Translations under genes and position numbers: made by a program
Part shown: positions 43,601 to 51,921 of the stretch, one piece after another
Layout of the letters: every line of letters starts with the position of its first letter
How positions within the stretch are numbered: the stretch's first letter is position 1
Source of the DNA: CAIRDP01 sp037134895
Lineage (GTDB): Bacteria > Bacteroidota > Bacteroidia > Bacteroidales > FEN-979
Length of the DNA: 64,000 bases
NCBI GenBank assembly: GCA_037134895.1
Contig: JBAXLI010000006.1
Coordinates: 1-64,000 of the forward strand
Reading direction: 5' to 3'
Notes under the pieces: model-generated
What the model saw: the letters and a program-made list of their open reading frames with translations, nothing else
Database searches by the model: none
Told to the model about the DNA's origin: nothing

Positions 43601-43644
43601 CACTGGAATCTGAACCTGGTTTCCGGAACTTCCGGCTGAGTCAT
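40591..43644 (-). CDS. Hybrid sensor histidine kinase (periplasmic sensor, PAS, GAF, kinase, receiver)
   Basis: A 1017-residue membrane kinase. Two transmembrane segments at about 18-37 and 302-322 flank a periplasmic sensor of probable Cache type. Then come a PAS domain (about 345-465, IIQSWNKGAERIYGW), a GAF-like domain (about 480-625), HisKA with the phospho-accepting His at about 655 in NHELRTP, a HATPase domain (DNAVKYTEKGS, GTGIGISKEN-type and GSGLGLTISKK motifs), and a receiver with Asp at about 947 in LILMDINLG and Lys in GYLPKPV. No output regulator is adjacent, so the partner is unknown. I chose the ATG at 43644 rather than 43662 because a TAnnTTTG box at 43664-43671 is 20 nt from the former and would overlap the latter's leader. 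Confidence 0.88.
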   Translation of the reverse strand: MTQPEVPETRFRFQWKQILFISLLATGLFAGGHFYYMHQKDDILNIHKELLSAVASFKVNEIEKWIDERKAECSYLAGSERFSSNFGTLLKKPSDPASKATMAGWLDPIRKNHEYNNIVLYNDRGKIIYILLEKTPGPWVSDLSQAETIVLNTGEIHLSEMIKQGNEKPYLTTSIALKDKGVLLGYARFFIDPLKNLFPALAAWPVKRTTAENILLHHDASATYYLSGSILKPDTVIAFTRPSSMDEVSQTVPLKGSLILYDAKDYRGFPVMAEIRHISGTNWWLLCKIDKSELIAPLHKGALNLVIYILVLVILLATSAALIWKSQQLQYYRSHFRFKQKSQVDEEQIRYMNALLQEISDAIITFDKEMIIQSWNKGAERIYGWKAEEVIGKFGGGSLRVDFPGAGRAGIFEELNRNGSWKGELVHKRKDGSTAYVLSSTSQLKDDAGNALGLITINKDISDVIQSEKVKGAVYRISELAHSAKDLSDLFANIHIVIGDLMDARNLFIALLEQDGETITFPYFIDEKDPPPASRKRGNSLTDIVLRTGRHLLARPEDIQYFIDRGIIEMKGTPAIDWLGVPLKIDKDVIGVMVTQSYNPKIRFGDHETDVLIFVSEQIALSIQRMKMQQELVVQKQKAEVSSKLTSSLLANMNHELRTPMNGILGFAEILTNDLLDPEARTKAENILISGRRLMDTLDAIMDLSHLESDKLTRKFVPISIKKSLLKVLSNYEPLIKRKNLSLNLNVPAYLQILGDDYLLQHLLRCLIDNAVKYTEKGSITIEAGESEANRPGMIEISVKDTGIGISKENFDLVFETFRQVSEGYGRKFEGSGLGLTISKKIVTLLNGEIKLKSKTGEGSEFIVVLPSAGQVFSEITEPAVNKVQEKKGLSRELTSIPSVLVVEDNLVNLQLLTLYIQDSCTAFSALDAKAAIENARQKHFDLILMDINLGPGLDGIQAMLEIRKLGDYKTVPIVALTGYASIGDRDRLISLGFSGYLPKPVTKDVLLNLIDEMIRA

Positions 43645-43663
43645 AAAGCTGCGATTGATCATT

Positions 43664-43671
43664 CAAAGATA
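43664..43671 (-). promoter_or_regulatory. Bacteroidota -7 box of the hybrid kinase gene
   Basis: The minus strand reads TATCTTTG, matching TAnnTTTG. Its distance of 20 nt to the ATG at 43644 equals that seen for two other genes here. The ATG at 43662 would fall upstream of the expected transcription start. Confidence 0.45.
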
Positions 43672-43718
43672 TGAAACTTTATTCTGTAATTTTTTTCAGC
43701 TTTGCTTTATTCTTTTTT

Positions 43719-43726
43719 TACATTTG
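43719..43726 (+). promoter_or_regulatory. Candidate -7 box of the alpha-glucan cluster
   Basis: TACATTTG matches TAnnTTTG, 32 nt before the ATG of the branching-enzyme gene. TTTC at 43694-43697 or TTTG at 43701-43704 could serve as a -33 element. It is the only clear box before the twelve-gene plus-strand cluster. Confidence 0.5.
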
Positions 43727-43757
43727 TATACGATGAACACTAATATTCCCATGACCC

Positions 43758-45806
43758 ATGGAAGCTGGCAAACCACTGATGATGAAACTGATCAAAAACG
43801 ACGCCTGGCTTGAGCCCGTCACGGCCGAAATAAACGACCGGTATTTCAGGTACAAAAACACTCTTGACGGCATTAAAGAGGAATGGAAATCCCTGTCTAA
43901 ATTCGCAGATGCCTATACTTTCCTGGGGATACATCATGACCGCAAACTCAAAAGATGGTCTTACAGGGAATGGGCGCCGCACGCCCAGGACCTTTACATT
44001 TTCGGGGATTTCAACAACTGGCAGCGGTATTCTCACCGTCTGAACCGCGACAAAAACGGTATCTGGGAAATTTTCCTCCCCGATGATGAATACGGCGATC
44101 GCTTCATCCACCTTGGCAAGATCAAGGTCATGGTCCATTCCGACCAGGGCTGGCATGAACGGCTGCCGGCTTATATCACCAGGGTCGTACAGAATCCCGA
44201 AACCAAAGATTTTACGGGTCAGATATGGAACCCTCCTGTACCTTTCGACTGGGAAAATGACAAATTCGACCTCCGCCGCCTGCAAGAACTGTTCATATAC
44301 GAATGTCATCCCGGGATGTCACAGGAACGTGAAGGGATTGGCAGTTTTTCTGAGTTTGCGGATGACCTTATCCCGTATATCAAGAATGCCGGGTATAATG
44401 TAATCCAGCTAATGGCCGTCGCTGAACACCCGTATTATGGATCTTTCGGCTACCATGTCACCAATTATTTTGCTGTCTCAAGCCGTTTCGGCACACCGGA
44501 AGAGCTGAAGTACCTCATTAAAAAAGCCCATGAGCAGGACATCGCTGTTATCATGGACCTGGTTCATTCGCATGCCGCCAAAAACACCAACGAAGGACTG
44601 AACATGTTCGACGGAAGCGATCACCAGTATTTTCATGCAGGCCCAAGGGGAAACCACCCCCACTGGGACTCCAAGTGCTTCGATTACGGAAAACCGGAAG
44701 TTCAGCAATTCCTTCTTTCAAATGTCAAATACTGGCTGAAAGAATTTCATTTCGACGGATTCCGTTTCGACGGTGTCACCTCGATGATGTATTTCGATCA
44801 TGGGTACCGCGAGATCTGGGACCGTGACGGGTATTTTAAAGATGGTGTCGAATGGGATGCAATTACTTACCTCCAGCTTGCAAACACCCTCGCTCACCAG
44901 GTCAAAGCCTCGGCCCTCACTATAGCCGAAGATGTTACCGGAATGCCGGGGCTCTGCCGTCCGATCAAAGATGGCGGTATTGGCTTCGATTTCCGCCTTG
45001 GAATGGCACTGCCCGATTACTGGATCAAGCTTCTGAAGGAAAAGCAGGACGAGGACTGGGATGTTGACGAACTCTGGAGGGTCATGAACGACCGCCTCCC
45101 TGATGTGAAAACAATAGCATATTGCGAATCACATGACCAGGCACTCGTAGGAGACCAGACTATTGCTTTCAGGCTGATGCAAAGCGAAATCTATTTCAAG
45201 ATGAGCATGGAAGAGGAAAGCCATATCATCGACCGCGGGATATCCCTTCATAAAATGATCCGCCTGTTTACACTTGCTTTAGGCGGACAGGCATACCTGA
45301 ATTTTATGGGCAATGAATTCGGGCATCCCGACTGGATTGACTTCCCCCGGGAGGGCAATAACTGGAGTCACCAATATGCCCGCCGGCAATGGTCTCTCGT
45401 ACAAAACCCGAAATTGAAGTACCGCTTCCTGGGCGAATTCGATAAGGAAATGATCAGGCTTTCAAAAGCATACCACCTCCTCGAAACAAATTTCGGGAAC
45501 CAGGTATGGATGGACCAGTCAAATAAAACTGTCATTTTCGAAAAATCCGGGCTTCTTTTCGTATTCAATTTCCATACCGGCAACTCCATCCCGGATTATG
45601 CTTTCAGGATACCAGTGCCCGGAGACTACAAGCTGATCCTGAACTCCGATTCCCTTGCTTTCGGAGGCCACGGACGTATTGATGAATCGGCTGTCCACAC
45701 AAGCATCTTCAATCCTGGGGACAACTCGCATACATTAAAAATTTATAACGTTAACCGCACAGTCCAGGTCTTTGAACGCATTCCTTCAACAAACCCTAAC
45801 CCCTAA
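43758..45806 (+). CDS. glgB: 1,4-alpha-glucan (glycogen) branching enzyme, GH13
   Basis: A 682-residue cytoplasmic enzyme with the compact layout of the eukaryote-like GH13_8 branching enzymes: N-terminal helical segment, CBM48 at about 60-160 (WAPHAQDLYIFGDFNNW), GH13 barrel at about 180-580, and an all-beta C-terminal domain. Catalytic residues are Asp338 (GFRFDGVTSM), Glu391 (IAEDVTGM) and Asp460 (ESHDQA). It cuts alpha-1,4 chains and rejoins them as alpha-1,6 branches, storing imported glucose as glycogen. It opens the alpha-glucan cluster. The last four residues (NPNP) and the stop codon are encoded by a CCCTAAT heptad repeat that runs on into the gap before the transporter gene. Confidence 0.92.
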   Translation: MEAGKPLMMKLIKNDAWLEPVTAEINDRYFRYKNTLDGIKEEWKSLSKFADAYTFLGIHHDRKLKRWSYREWAPHAQDLYIFGDFNNWQRYSHRLNRDKNGIWEIFLPDDEYGDRFIHLGKIKVMVHSDQGWHERLPAYITRVVQNPETKDFTGQIWNPPVPFDWENDKFDLRRLQELFIYECHPGMSQEREGIGSFSEFADDLIPYIKNAGYNVIQLMAVAEHPYYGSFGYHVTNYFAVSSRFGTPEELKYLIKKAHEQDIAVIMDLVHSHAAKNTNEGLNMFDGSDHQYFHAGPRGNHPHWDSKCFDYGKPEVQQFLLSNVKYWLKEFHFDGFRFDGVTSMMYFDHGYREIWDRDGYFKDGVEWDAITYLQLANTLAHQVKASALTIAEDVTGMPGLCRPIKDGGIGFDFRLGMALPDYWIKLLKEKQDEDWDVDELWRVMNDRLPDVKTIAYCESHDQALVGDQTIAFRLMQSEIYFKMSMEEESHIIDRGISLHKMIRLFTLALGGQAYLNFMGNEFGHPDWIDFPREGNNWSHQYARRQWSLVQNPKLKYRFLGEFDKEMIRLSKAYHLLETNFGNQVWMDQSNKTVIFEKSGLLFVFNFHTGNSIPDYAFRIPVPGDYKLILNSDSLAFGGHGRIDESAVHTSIFNPGDNSHTLKIYNVNRTVQVFERIPSTNPNP

Positions 45807-45835
45807 TCCCCAATCCCTAATCCCTAATCCCTAAT
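45794..45835. repeat. CCCTAAT heptanucleotide repeat covering the glgB stop codon
   Basis: Six 7-bp units (CCCTAAC, CCCTAAT, CCCCAAT, then three CCCTAAT). The TAA stop of glgB is inside the second unit, and the array ends 5 bp before the ATG of the transporter gene. Read on the minus strand it is ATTAGGG, the same G-rich motif type as at 1-56. Confidence 0.95.
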
Positions 45836-45840
45836 AAAAA

Positions 45841-47190
45841 ATGATAAAAAAACCTGCTTTGAGTTTCTGGCAGATCTGGAACATGAGTTTCGGCTTCCTG
45901 GGTATTCAATTCGGATGGGGCCTGCAAATGGCAAATATGAGCTCAATCTATTCATACCTGGGTGCACAACCCGGCCAGATTGCCTTGCTTTGGCTTGCAG
46001 CACCAGTAACGGGTGTGATCATTCAGCCCCTGATCGGTCAGGCAAGTGACCGCACCTGGACAAGACTTGGCCGCCGGCGGCCGTACATCCTGGTCGGGGC
46101 CATCCTGGCCTCCCTTGCCCTGATCTTTATGCCGAACTCGCCTACCTTCTGGGTTGCAGCTGGCCTGCTCTGGGTTCTCGACGGCACTATCAACGCCAGT
46201 ATGCAGCCTTTCAGGGCGATGGTAGCTGATAACCTGCCCGAAGAACAGAACTCCCAGGGTTTTGCAATTCAATCACTCTTCATCGGGCTTGGAGGAACAA
46301 TAGCATCGGCTCTTCCCTGGATGATGACAAACTGGTTCGGGATAACCCGGGACACTGCCGGACAGGGACATATCCCCACTTCAGTAACCCTCTCGTTTTA
46401 TATTGGCGCCATTGCTTTTATTGGCGCCGTGTTGTGGACAGTATTCTCAACAAAAGAGATCCCGCCCGACGAAAAGGAACTTGCCTCCATACGCTCACAA
46501 AAGTTCGACTGGACACTGGGACTGGGAGAGATCGTAAGGCTTATCGGACATCTTCCAAGACGCATGTGGGAACTCGGATTGGTTCAGTTTTTCACCTGGA
46601 TTGGAATGTTCTGCCTATGGGTGTACTTCTCACCGGCCATTGCCGCGAATGTATTCCATGCCACCGAAGGCACTGTTGACATGGAAGCTTCAGGGGCCTG
46701 GGCGGGATTCTGCTTTGCCGCCTATAATGCTGTTTGCTTCGCTTTCTCGTTTGTCCTGATCAGAGCCACAAAATATACAGGACCCAAAATGATGCATGCT
46801 GTATGCCTTGCAATTGGCGCGGTCGGACTTCTCATCATCCCTGTTTTGAACAGTAAATACGGACTTCTTATTTCGATGACATGCATCGGGATCGCATGGT
46901 CAAGCATCCTCTCAATGCCTTATGCCATGCTGACACCAGCACTGCCCCCCGACAAACTCGGAGTGATGATGGGGATCTTCAACCTGTTTATCGTAATACC
47001 ACAGGTTATTGCCTCCAGCCTGCTTGGAAAGGTGATTGAGATCTTCTTCTCAGGCAAACCGATGAGCGCTATGTTCATAGGAGGTATCTGCTTCGCTATC
47101 GCTTCAGTTACAACAATTGCATTCGTTTCCTATAAAAAAAATATTCCTCTTTTAACTGCCGATAAGAGCTCAAAAAACCGTCTGCATTGA
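45841..47190 (+). CDS. SLC45/GPH-like MFS sugar symporter (first copy)
   Basis: A 449-residue inner-membrane protein with about 12 hydrophobic segments. It has features of the SLC45-like sugar symporters: FGWGLQMANMSSIY in the first helix, the GRRRPYI loop after helix 2, and PFRAMVADNLPEEQ between helices 4 and 5. Members move sucrose, maltose or similar disaccharides with protons. Between glgB and malQ, the likely job is to bring maltose or maltodextrin from the periplasm to the cytoplasm. The stop TGA overlaps the TTG start of the next gene. A second, diverged copy lies at 51922. Confidence 0.82.
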   Translation: MIKKPALSFWQIWNMSFGFLGIQFGWGLQMANMSSIYSYLGAQPGQIALLWLAAPVTGVIIQPLIGQASDRTWTRLGRRRPYILVGAILASLALIFMPNSPTFWVAAGLLWVLDGTINASMQPFRAMVADNLPEEQNSQGFAIQSLFIGLGGTIASALPWMMTNWFGITRDTAGQGHIPTSVTLSFYIGAIAFIGAVLWTVFSTKEIPPDEKELASIRSQKFDWTLGLGEIVRLIGHLPRRMWELGLVQFFTWIGMFCLWVYFSPAIAANVFHATEGTVDMEASGAWAGFCFAAYNAVCFAFSFVLIRATKYTGPKMMHAVCLAIGAVGLLIIPVLNSKYGLLISMTCIGIAWSSILSMPYAMLTPALPPDKLGVMMGIFNLFIVIPQVIASSLLGKVIEIFFSGKPMSAMFIGGICFAIASVTTIAFVSYKKNIPLLTADKSSKNRLH

Positions 47191-48497
47191 AAAAACAACA
47201 GCTTATCCCGGTCCTGGCCATTGTTCTGCTTGCTATGCTCACTGACTGCAAATTCCAGCCACGACATCCTGAAGCTATCAACCCTCCGTTGAATGAACAG
47301 TCAGTGAGGGAATACATCCGGTCTGAGTATGACTATACCGAAAATTGGCTCAGCCAGTACAATACGTTGCGGGCTATCATCAAGGAGGAACTTTCATCCA
47401 GATTCTTGAAACTACCTGAACCCATAAAACAAAAATCGGATACGGCAATCATGGAGGGCGGCCGCTGGAGAGTATATATCCACGAAAGGAAAGAGATCCG
47501 TGCCCAGTCAGGAGGATCATTAAAAACTGTTTACAGGCTTGTCGCCAGCGGCAGTGACAGCGTCTTCATCGAAGATTTCCTCGTTGTAAACCTGCAATGC
47601 CTGGTACTTCTGCTCAGTAACAACTTAAGTACTTCTATTGAAATCACCGACATCTTCACTGACAAAAAATCCGGAGCAGAAAATAAAATCAACTTCCCTG
47701 AGCCGGAAGGCAATATCAGCGGCCTTTCATATGACAAGGAAAATGACAGGCTGGAATTTGTCTATTCAAGCTGTGTAACCCCACCAACTTGTTATGCCTA
47801 CGGAATTCATTCCATGCATCTTGGCATTTTATGGAAATCAAAGATCCAGAGCTTTGCCCGTGAAGACTATAAGGCTCAAATCTTATTTATGACAGGGTTA
47901 AAGGGGAGAAAGATCCCGGTGTCGGTGGTAAAAAAGATTGATGAGGCAAAGCCTGACAAACCCGCTCCGGTGGCTGTCTTTGCCGATTGCCTGAAACCTG
48001 GCAGCCCGGTAAGCAACTTCAACCCGGCACTGCTCTGCCTTCTTAACAGGGGGTTCACCATTGTACGTTTACATATTCCCGATGGGGATACATCGGTTCA
48101 AAGAGAGAATGATCTCATTTCAGATGTTGTTTCTTCACTTGTCCATAATGGAATCGCTTCGCCCGGAATGATCACTCTTGTTGCTGCAGGTCCTGCTGCC
48201 ACCATGGCATATATTTGTGCGCAAAGGCATTCTTCCTGGTTTAAAACCCTGGTACTCGAAAATCCGCCATCATTACCCCTTCAGGCAATTTCAGGTGCAC
48301 CTTTCTGCTTAATTAATTCAGAATACAACAATGCCGTGAGCGAGAATATCATCACCGGGTTTGTTCAGGAATACAGAAAAAAAGAAAAAAGTGAAAATAT
48401 CCTTCTGATAAACAAAGGGAAGAACATAAACAAAGACAGGGCATATATGGGAGATGTCATCACCTTTATCCTAGTCTCCAATGAAATTGATAATTAA
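47187..48497 (+). CDS. Lipoprotein resembling a truncated, catalytically dead S9 prolyl oligopeptidase
   Basis: A 436-residue protein. It begins with a lipoprotein-like signal ending LTDC (Cys21; the Asp before the Cys is unusual). The start YTENWLSQYNTLRAII resembles the N-terminal helices of oligopeptidase B. After a short part of the propeller come RLEFVYSSCVTPPTCYAY and LKGRKIPVSVVKK, which match the end of the propeller and the start of the S9 hydrolase domain, then LLNRGFTIVRLHI. In the family the nucleophile elbow reads G-S-x-G-G; here it is AAGPAATMAY, with Pro336 in the place of Ser. So I infer no peptidase activity. The start is TTG at 47187, overlapping the previous stop. A binding or regulatory role in starch use is possible but not shown. 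Confidence 0.6.
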   Translation: MKKQQLIPVLAIVLLAMLTDCKFQPRHPEAINPPLNEQSVREYIRSEYDYTENWLSQYNTLRAIIKEELSSRFLKLPEPIKQKSDTAIMEGGRWRVYIHERKEIRAQSGGSLKTVYRLVASGSDSVFIEDFLVVNLQCLVLLLSNNLSTSIEITDIFTDKKSGAENKINFPEPEGNISGLSYDKENDRLEFVYSSCVTPPTCYAYGIHSMHLGILWKSKIQSFAREDYKAQILFMTGLKGRKIPVSVVKKIDEAKPDKPAPVAVFADCLKPGSPVSNFNPALLCLLNRGFTIVRLHIPDGDTSVQRENDLISDVVSSLVHNGIASPGMITLVAAGPAATMAYICAQRHSSWFKTLVLENPPSLPLQAISGAPFCLINSEYNNAVSENIITGFVQEYRKKEKSENILLINKGKNINKDRAYMGDVITFILVSNEIDN

Positions 48498-48526
48498 CCC
48501 AAGTGTACAATTAAACAATACAGACC

Positions 48527-50041
48527 ATGATGAATGAACGTGCCTCCGGCATTCTGCTGCATCCTACTTCCCTGCCCGGCAAATACGGGATCGGAACACT
48601 CGGCAAAGCTGCATTTAATTTTATTGACTTTCTCACTAAGGCAAAACAACAATACTGGCAGATTCTTCCCCTGGGCCCCACCGGGTATGGCGATTCCCCA
48701 TACCAGTGTTATTCGGCTCATGCCGGAAACCCCGATCTGATCAACCTTGAACTCCTGGTAAAATACGGTCTGTTAACAAACGACGATCTGAACTCAATGC
48801 CCCATTTCCCACAGGGAGAAGTGCAATACGAACTGGTGCAGAAATCAAGGCTGCCTTTACTTCTCAAAGCTTTTCATGCCTTTGGGGAACATGCCCCGGA
48901 TCTGGATAAACTTGCATACCGCAACTTCCTGAAGAGTCATGCTGCATGGATTAACGATTACGCATTGTTCAGGGCCATCAAGGAAGAATCGGGAAACCTT
49001 CCATGGTATAACTGGGCAAAAGAGCTTAGAACCCGCAACCACGATGCTTTAAAAGCCGCAGAAAACAGGCTCTCAGGGAAGACCGACTTCCATAAATTTC
49101 TTCAGTTCCTCTTTGCAAAGCAGTGGCAAAGCGTTAAAGAATATGCTAAAAAACATAAGATTCTTATCATTGGCGATATCCCCCTGTATATTTCACCCGA
49201 TTCGACTGATGCATGGGCCAATCCCGATGTGTTTGAATACGATGAAAACCTTCAGCCACTTAGAGTCGGGGGCGTGCCTCCCGATTATTTCAGCGAAACC
49301 GGTCAGCTCTGGGGAAACCCGCTGTTCAGGTGGGATGCGATGAAAAATAATGATTATAAATGGTGGATGGACCGGATTCGCACCAACCTGACCCTGTATG
49401 ATGTTATCAGAATTGACCATTTCAGGGGATTTGCCGCCTACTGGGCTGTACCTTACGGGGAGGAAACAGCTGTCAGGGGAGAATGGATCCCCGGCCCGGG
49501 CAAGGACTTCTTCCACGCACTCCGGAAAGAATTCGGTAAGCTCCCGATCATAGCCGAAGACCTCGGTGTCATGACCCCCGATGTGGAGGACCTTCGTGAC
49601 AGCTTCGGCCTTCCCGGGATGAAGATCCTCGAATTCGCCTTTGATTCATCGGAGGAAAATGACTACATCCCTTACAATTATACAAAAAACTGCATTGTTT
49701 ATTCAGGCACTCATGATAATGATACCGTGGTCGGATGGTTCGCAAAAGCATCTGAAGCCGACAGGAAACAGGTACTTGCATATATCAATAATGACGGGAA
49801 AGATATCCACTGGTCATTCGTAAGGCTTGCGTGGTCATCGGTTGCGAATACTGCAATTGTGCCGATGCAGGATCTTCTCGGACTCGATTCCTCAACGAGG
49901 ATGAACCTGCCGGGAACAGTCGGAGGCAATTGGAAGTGGAGAGCTAAGGAAGGTGATTTCCCCGATGAACTGGCCGGGGCCCTTGCCGATCTGACCGTTT
50001 TGTTCGGACGCACAAAAAAAACAACAAGTAAACCAAAGTAA
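48527..50041 (+). CDS. malQ: 4-alpha-glucanotransferase (amylomaltase, GH77)
   Basis: A 504-residue cytoplasmic GH77 enzyme of normal single-domain length. It opens with SGILLHPTSLPGKYGIG, typical of the family. Catalytic residues are Asp297 (VIRIDHFRGF), Glu344 (IIAEDLG) and Asp397 (GTHDND). It transfers glucan segments between maltodextrins, releasing glucose and making longer chains usable by phosphorylase or GlgB. It is the only clearly cytoplasmic maltodextrin enzyme besides GlgB in the cluster. The next gene starts one base after its stop, so co-translation is likely. Confidence 0.95.
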   Translation: MMNERASGILLHPTSLPGKYGIGTLGKAAFNFIDFLTKAKQQYWQILPLGPTGYGDSPYQCYSAHAGNPDLINLELLVKYGLLTNDDLNSMPHFPQGEVQYELVQKSRLPLLLKAFHAFGEHAPDLDKLAYRNFLKSHAAWINDYALFRAIKEESGNLPWYNWAKELRTRNHDALKAAENRLSGKTDFHKFLQFLFAKQWQSVKEYAKKHKILIIGDIPLYISPDSTDAWANPDVFEYDENLQPLRVGGVPPDYFSETGQLWGNPLFRWDAMKNNDYKWWMDRIRTNLTLYDVIRIDHFRGFAAYWAVPYGEETAVRGEWIPGPGKDFFHALRKEFGKLPIIAEDLGVMTPDVEDLRDSFGLPGMKILEFAFDSSEENDYIPYNYTKNCIVYSGTHDNDTVVGWFAKASEADRKQVLAYINNDGKDIHWSFVRLAWSSVANTAIVPMQDLLGLDSSTRMNLPGTVGGNWKWRAKEGDFPDELAGALADLTVLFGRTKKTTSKPK

Positions 50042-50042
50042 A

Positions 50043-51899
50043 ATGAACCGCCTCATTGTTATACTGTTCTTACTGCTGCCTGCCTGCCTTCTTTCCCAGC
50101 AGTCAAGGATAGAGCGGGTCGAGCCTCCGTTCTGGTGGACCGGCTTTAAAAATCCGAACCTTCAGCTATTGGTCCATGGCAAAGATATTGCCGGATGCAG
50201 CGTTTCCCTTGCAGCGGCAAATAAGACAGGAATAGCGATTTCAGCCATCCACAAGGTTAAAAATCCTGATTACCTGTTCCTCGACCTTACGTTGAGTCCG
50301 GCTGTCCAACCTGGTTTTTACACCCTTGAATTTAAGGAGAAAGATGTACTTGCGGCCACAGTGAATTACGAGCTGAAAGCCAGAAAACCCGGTTCATCCC
50401 AGCGAAAAGGCTTCAACAGTTCCGACGTGATCTACCTGATCATGCCCGACCGTTTCGCCAATGGTGATTTATCCAATGATAGTGTAAGGCGGATGCATCA
50501 GGGCACGGAGCGTTCAAAACCCGACAGCAGGCATGGTGGTGATATCAAAGGTATTGCCGATCACCTTGATTATCTTCAGGAACTTGGTGCAACTGCGCTC
50601 TGGATGACGCCTTTGGTCGAAAACAACCAGCCTGTATATTCTTATCACGGGTATTCAGCCACAGACTTTTACAAGACAGACCCCCGTTTCGGCACAAACG
50701 AAGATTATGTTAAGCTTGGAGAGGCCTTGCACAGCAAAGGAATGAAACTCATCATGGACCAGGTCTTTAATCATTGCGGCAGCGAACACTGGTGGATGAA
50801 AGACCTGCCCTCAGATGACTGGATCAACCAGTGGCCTGAATTCACAAGGAGCAACTACAGGGCCGGCAGCATAAGCGACCCATATGTTGCAGCAGCCGAC
50901 AGTATAAAGTTTTCGAGGGGGTGGTTTGATAAAACCATGCCAGACCTTAACCAGAGAAATCCATACCTGAAAAACTACCTGATCCAGAACAGCATATGGT
51001 GGGTGGAATTCGCCGGGCTGGATGGTATTCGCCAGGACACATATTCTTATCCTTTCAAAGATATGATGAGTGAATGGGGAAAAAGAATGAACGAAGAGTA
51101 TCCTGGCTTCAACATTGTCGGGGAATGCTGGATGGATTATCCGGCAACAGTCGCTTACTGGCAGAAAGGATCGAAGAACCTCGACGGGTTTAATTCAAAC
51201 CTGCCGTCAGTGTTCGACTTCCCACTTCGTAATGCCCTTACCCAGGCCTTCAATGAAAAAGAAGGATGGAATACCGGCATTTTGAGACTTTACGAGATAA
51301 TTGCCCAGGACTTCTCTTATCCTGATCCCATGAACATCGTGACCTTTGCCGACAACCATGATGTCAACCGCTTCCTGGATACACAGGGGGATGACATCCG
51401 CAAACTTAAAATGGCCATGGCCTTTATCATGACGACCCGGGGCACCCCCGAGATCTTTTACGGAACAGAACTGTTGCTGACAACGGGGGCCGACCAGGGG
51501 CATGGGATGATACGGCGTGATGTGCCTGGCGGATGGCCTGGCGACAACCGTGATGCCTTTACTGCTTCAGGCCGCACAGTTGCTGAGAATGACATGTACA
51601 ACTTTATGCACAGCCTGCTGAATTACAGGAAAACAAGCCATGTGCTGCAATCGGGGAAACTTCTGCATTTCATTCCCTCCGATGGCATCTATACCTATTT
51701 CAGGTATGACGACAAGAACACTGTGATGGTGGTAATGAACAATGCCGACAGCCTTCAGACTATAAAAACCAATCGCTACGATGAAGTTCTGAAAAAATTC
51801 AGGACAGGCAGGGAGATCATCAGCGGGAACATGTTCACCGACCTCGGAAAGCTTACTGTTCCTGCGAAATCAGCCCTGATTATCGAACTTAAACCATGA
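50043..51899 (+). CDS. Exported GH13 neopullulanase / cyclomaltodextrinase-like enzyme (SusA-like)
   Basis: A 618-residue protein with a signal peptide (ACLLSQQ). An N-terminal Ig-like domain at about 20-120 (WWTGFKNPNLQLLVHG) is typical of cyclomaltodextrinase/neopullulanase members. The GH13 barrel follows with Asp332 (GIRQDTY), Glu361 (VGECWM) and Asp440 (ADNHDV), then a C-terminal beta domain. The layout matches periplasmic SusA of Bacteroides, which cuts imported maltodextrins to maltose and glucose. There is no lipobox or T9SS domain, so a periplasmic place is most likely. It sits between malQ and the second transporter gene, which fits degradation just before inner-membrane uptake. Confidence 0.88.
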   Translation: MNRLIVILFLLLPACLLSQQSRIERVEPPFWWTGFKNPNLQLLVHGKDIAGCSVSLAAANKTGIAISAIHKVKNPDYLFLDLTLSPAVQPGFYTLEFKEKDVLAATVNYELKARKPGSSQRKGFNSSDVIYLIMPDRFANGDLSNDSVRRMHQGTERSKPDSRHGGDIKGIADHLDYLQELGATALWMTPLVENNQPVYSYHGYSATDFYKTDPRFGTNEDYVKLGEALHSKGMKLIMDQVFNHCGSEHWWMKDLPSDDWINQWPEFTRSNYRAGSISDPYVAAADSIKFSRGWFDKTMPDLNQRNPYLKNYLIQNSIWWVEFAGLDGIRQDTYSYPFKDMMSEWGKRMNEEYPGFNIVGECWMDYPATVAYWQKGSKNLDGFNSNLPSVFDFPLRNALTQAFNEKEGWNTGILRLYEIIAQDFSYPDPMNIVTFADNHDVNRFLDTQGDDIRKLKMAMAFIMTTRGTPEIFYGTELLLTTGADQGHGMIRRDVPGGWPGDNRDAFTASGRTVAENDMYNFMHSLLNYRKTSHVLQSGKLLHFIPSDGIYTYFRYDDKNTVMVVMNNADSLQTIKTNRYDEVLKKFRTGREIISGNMFTDLGKLTVPAKSALIIELKP

Positions 51900-51921
51900 T
51901 CCATCTAATAAACCCGAAAGC

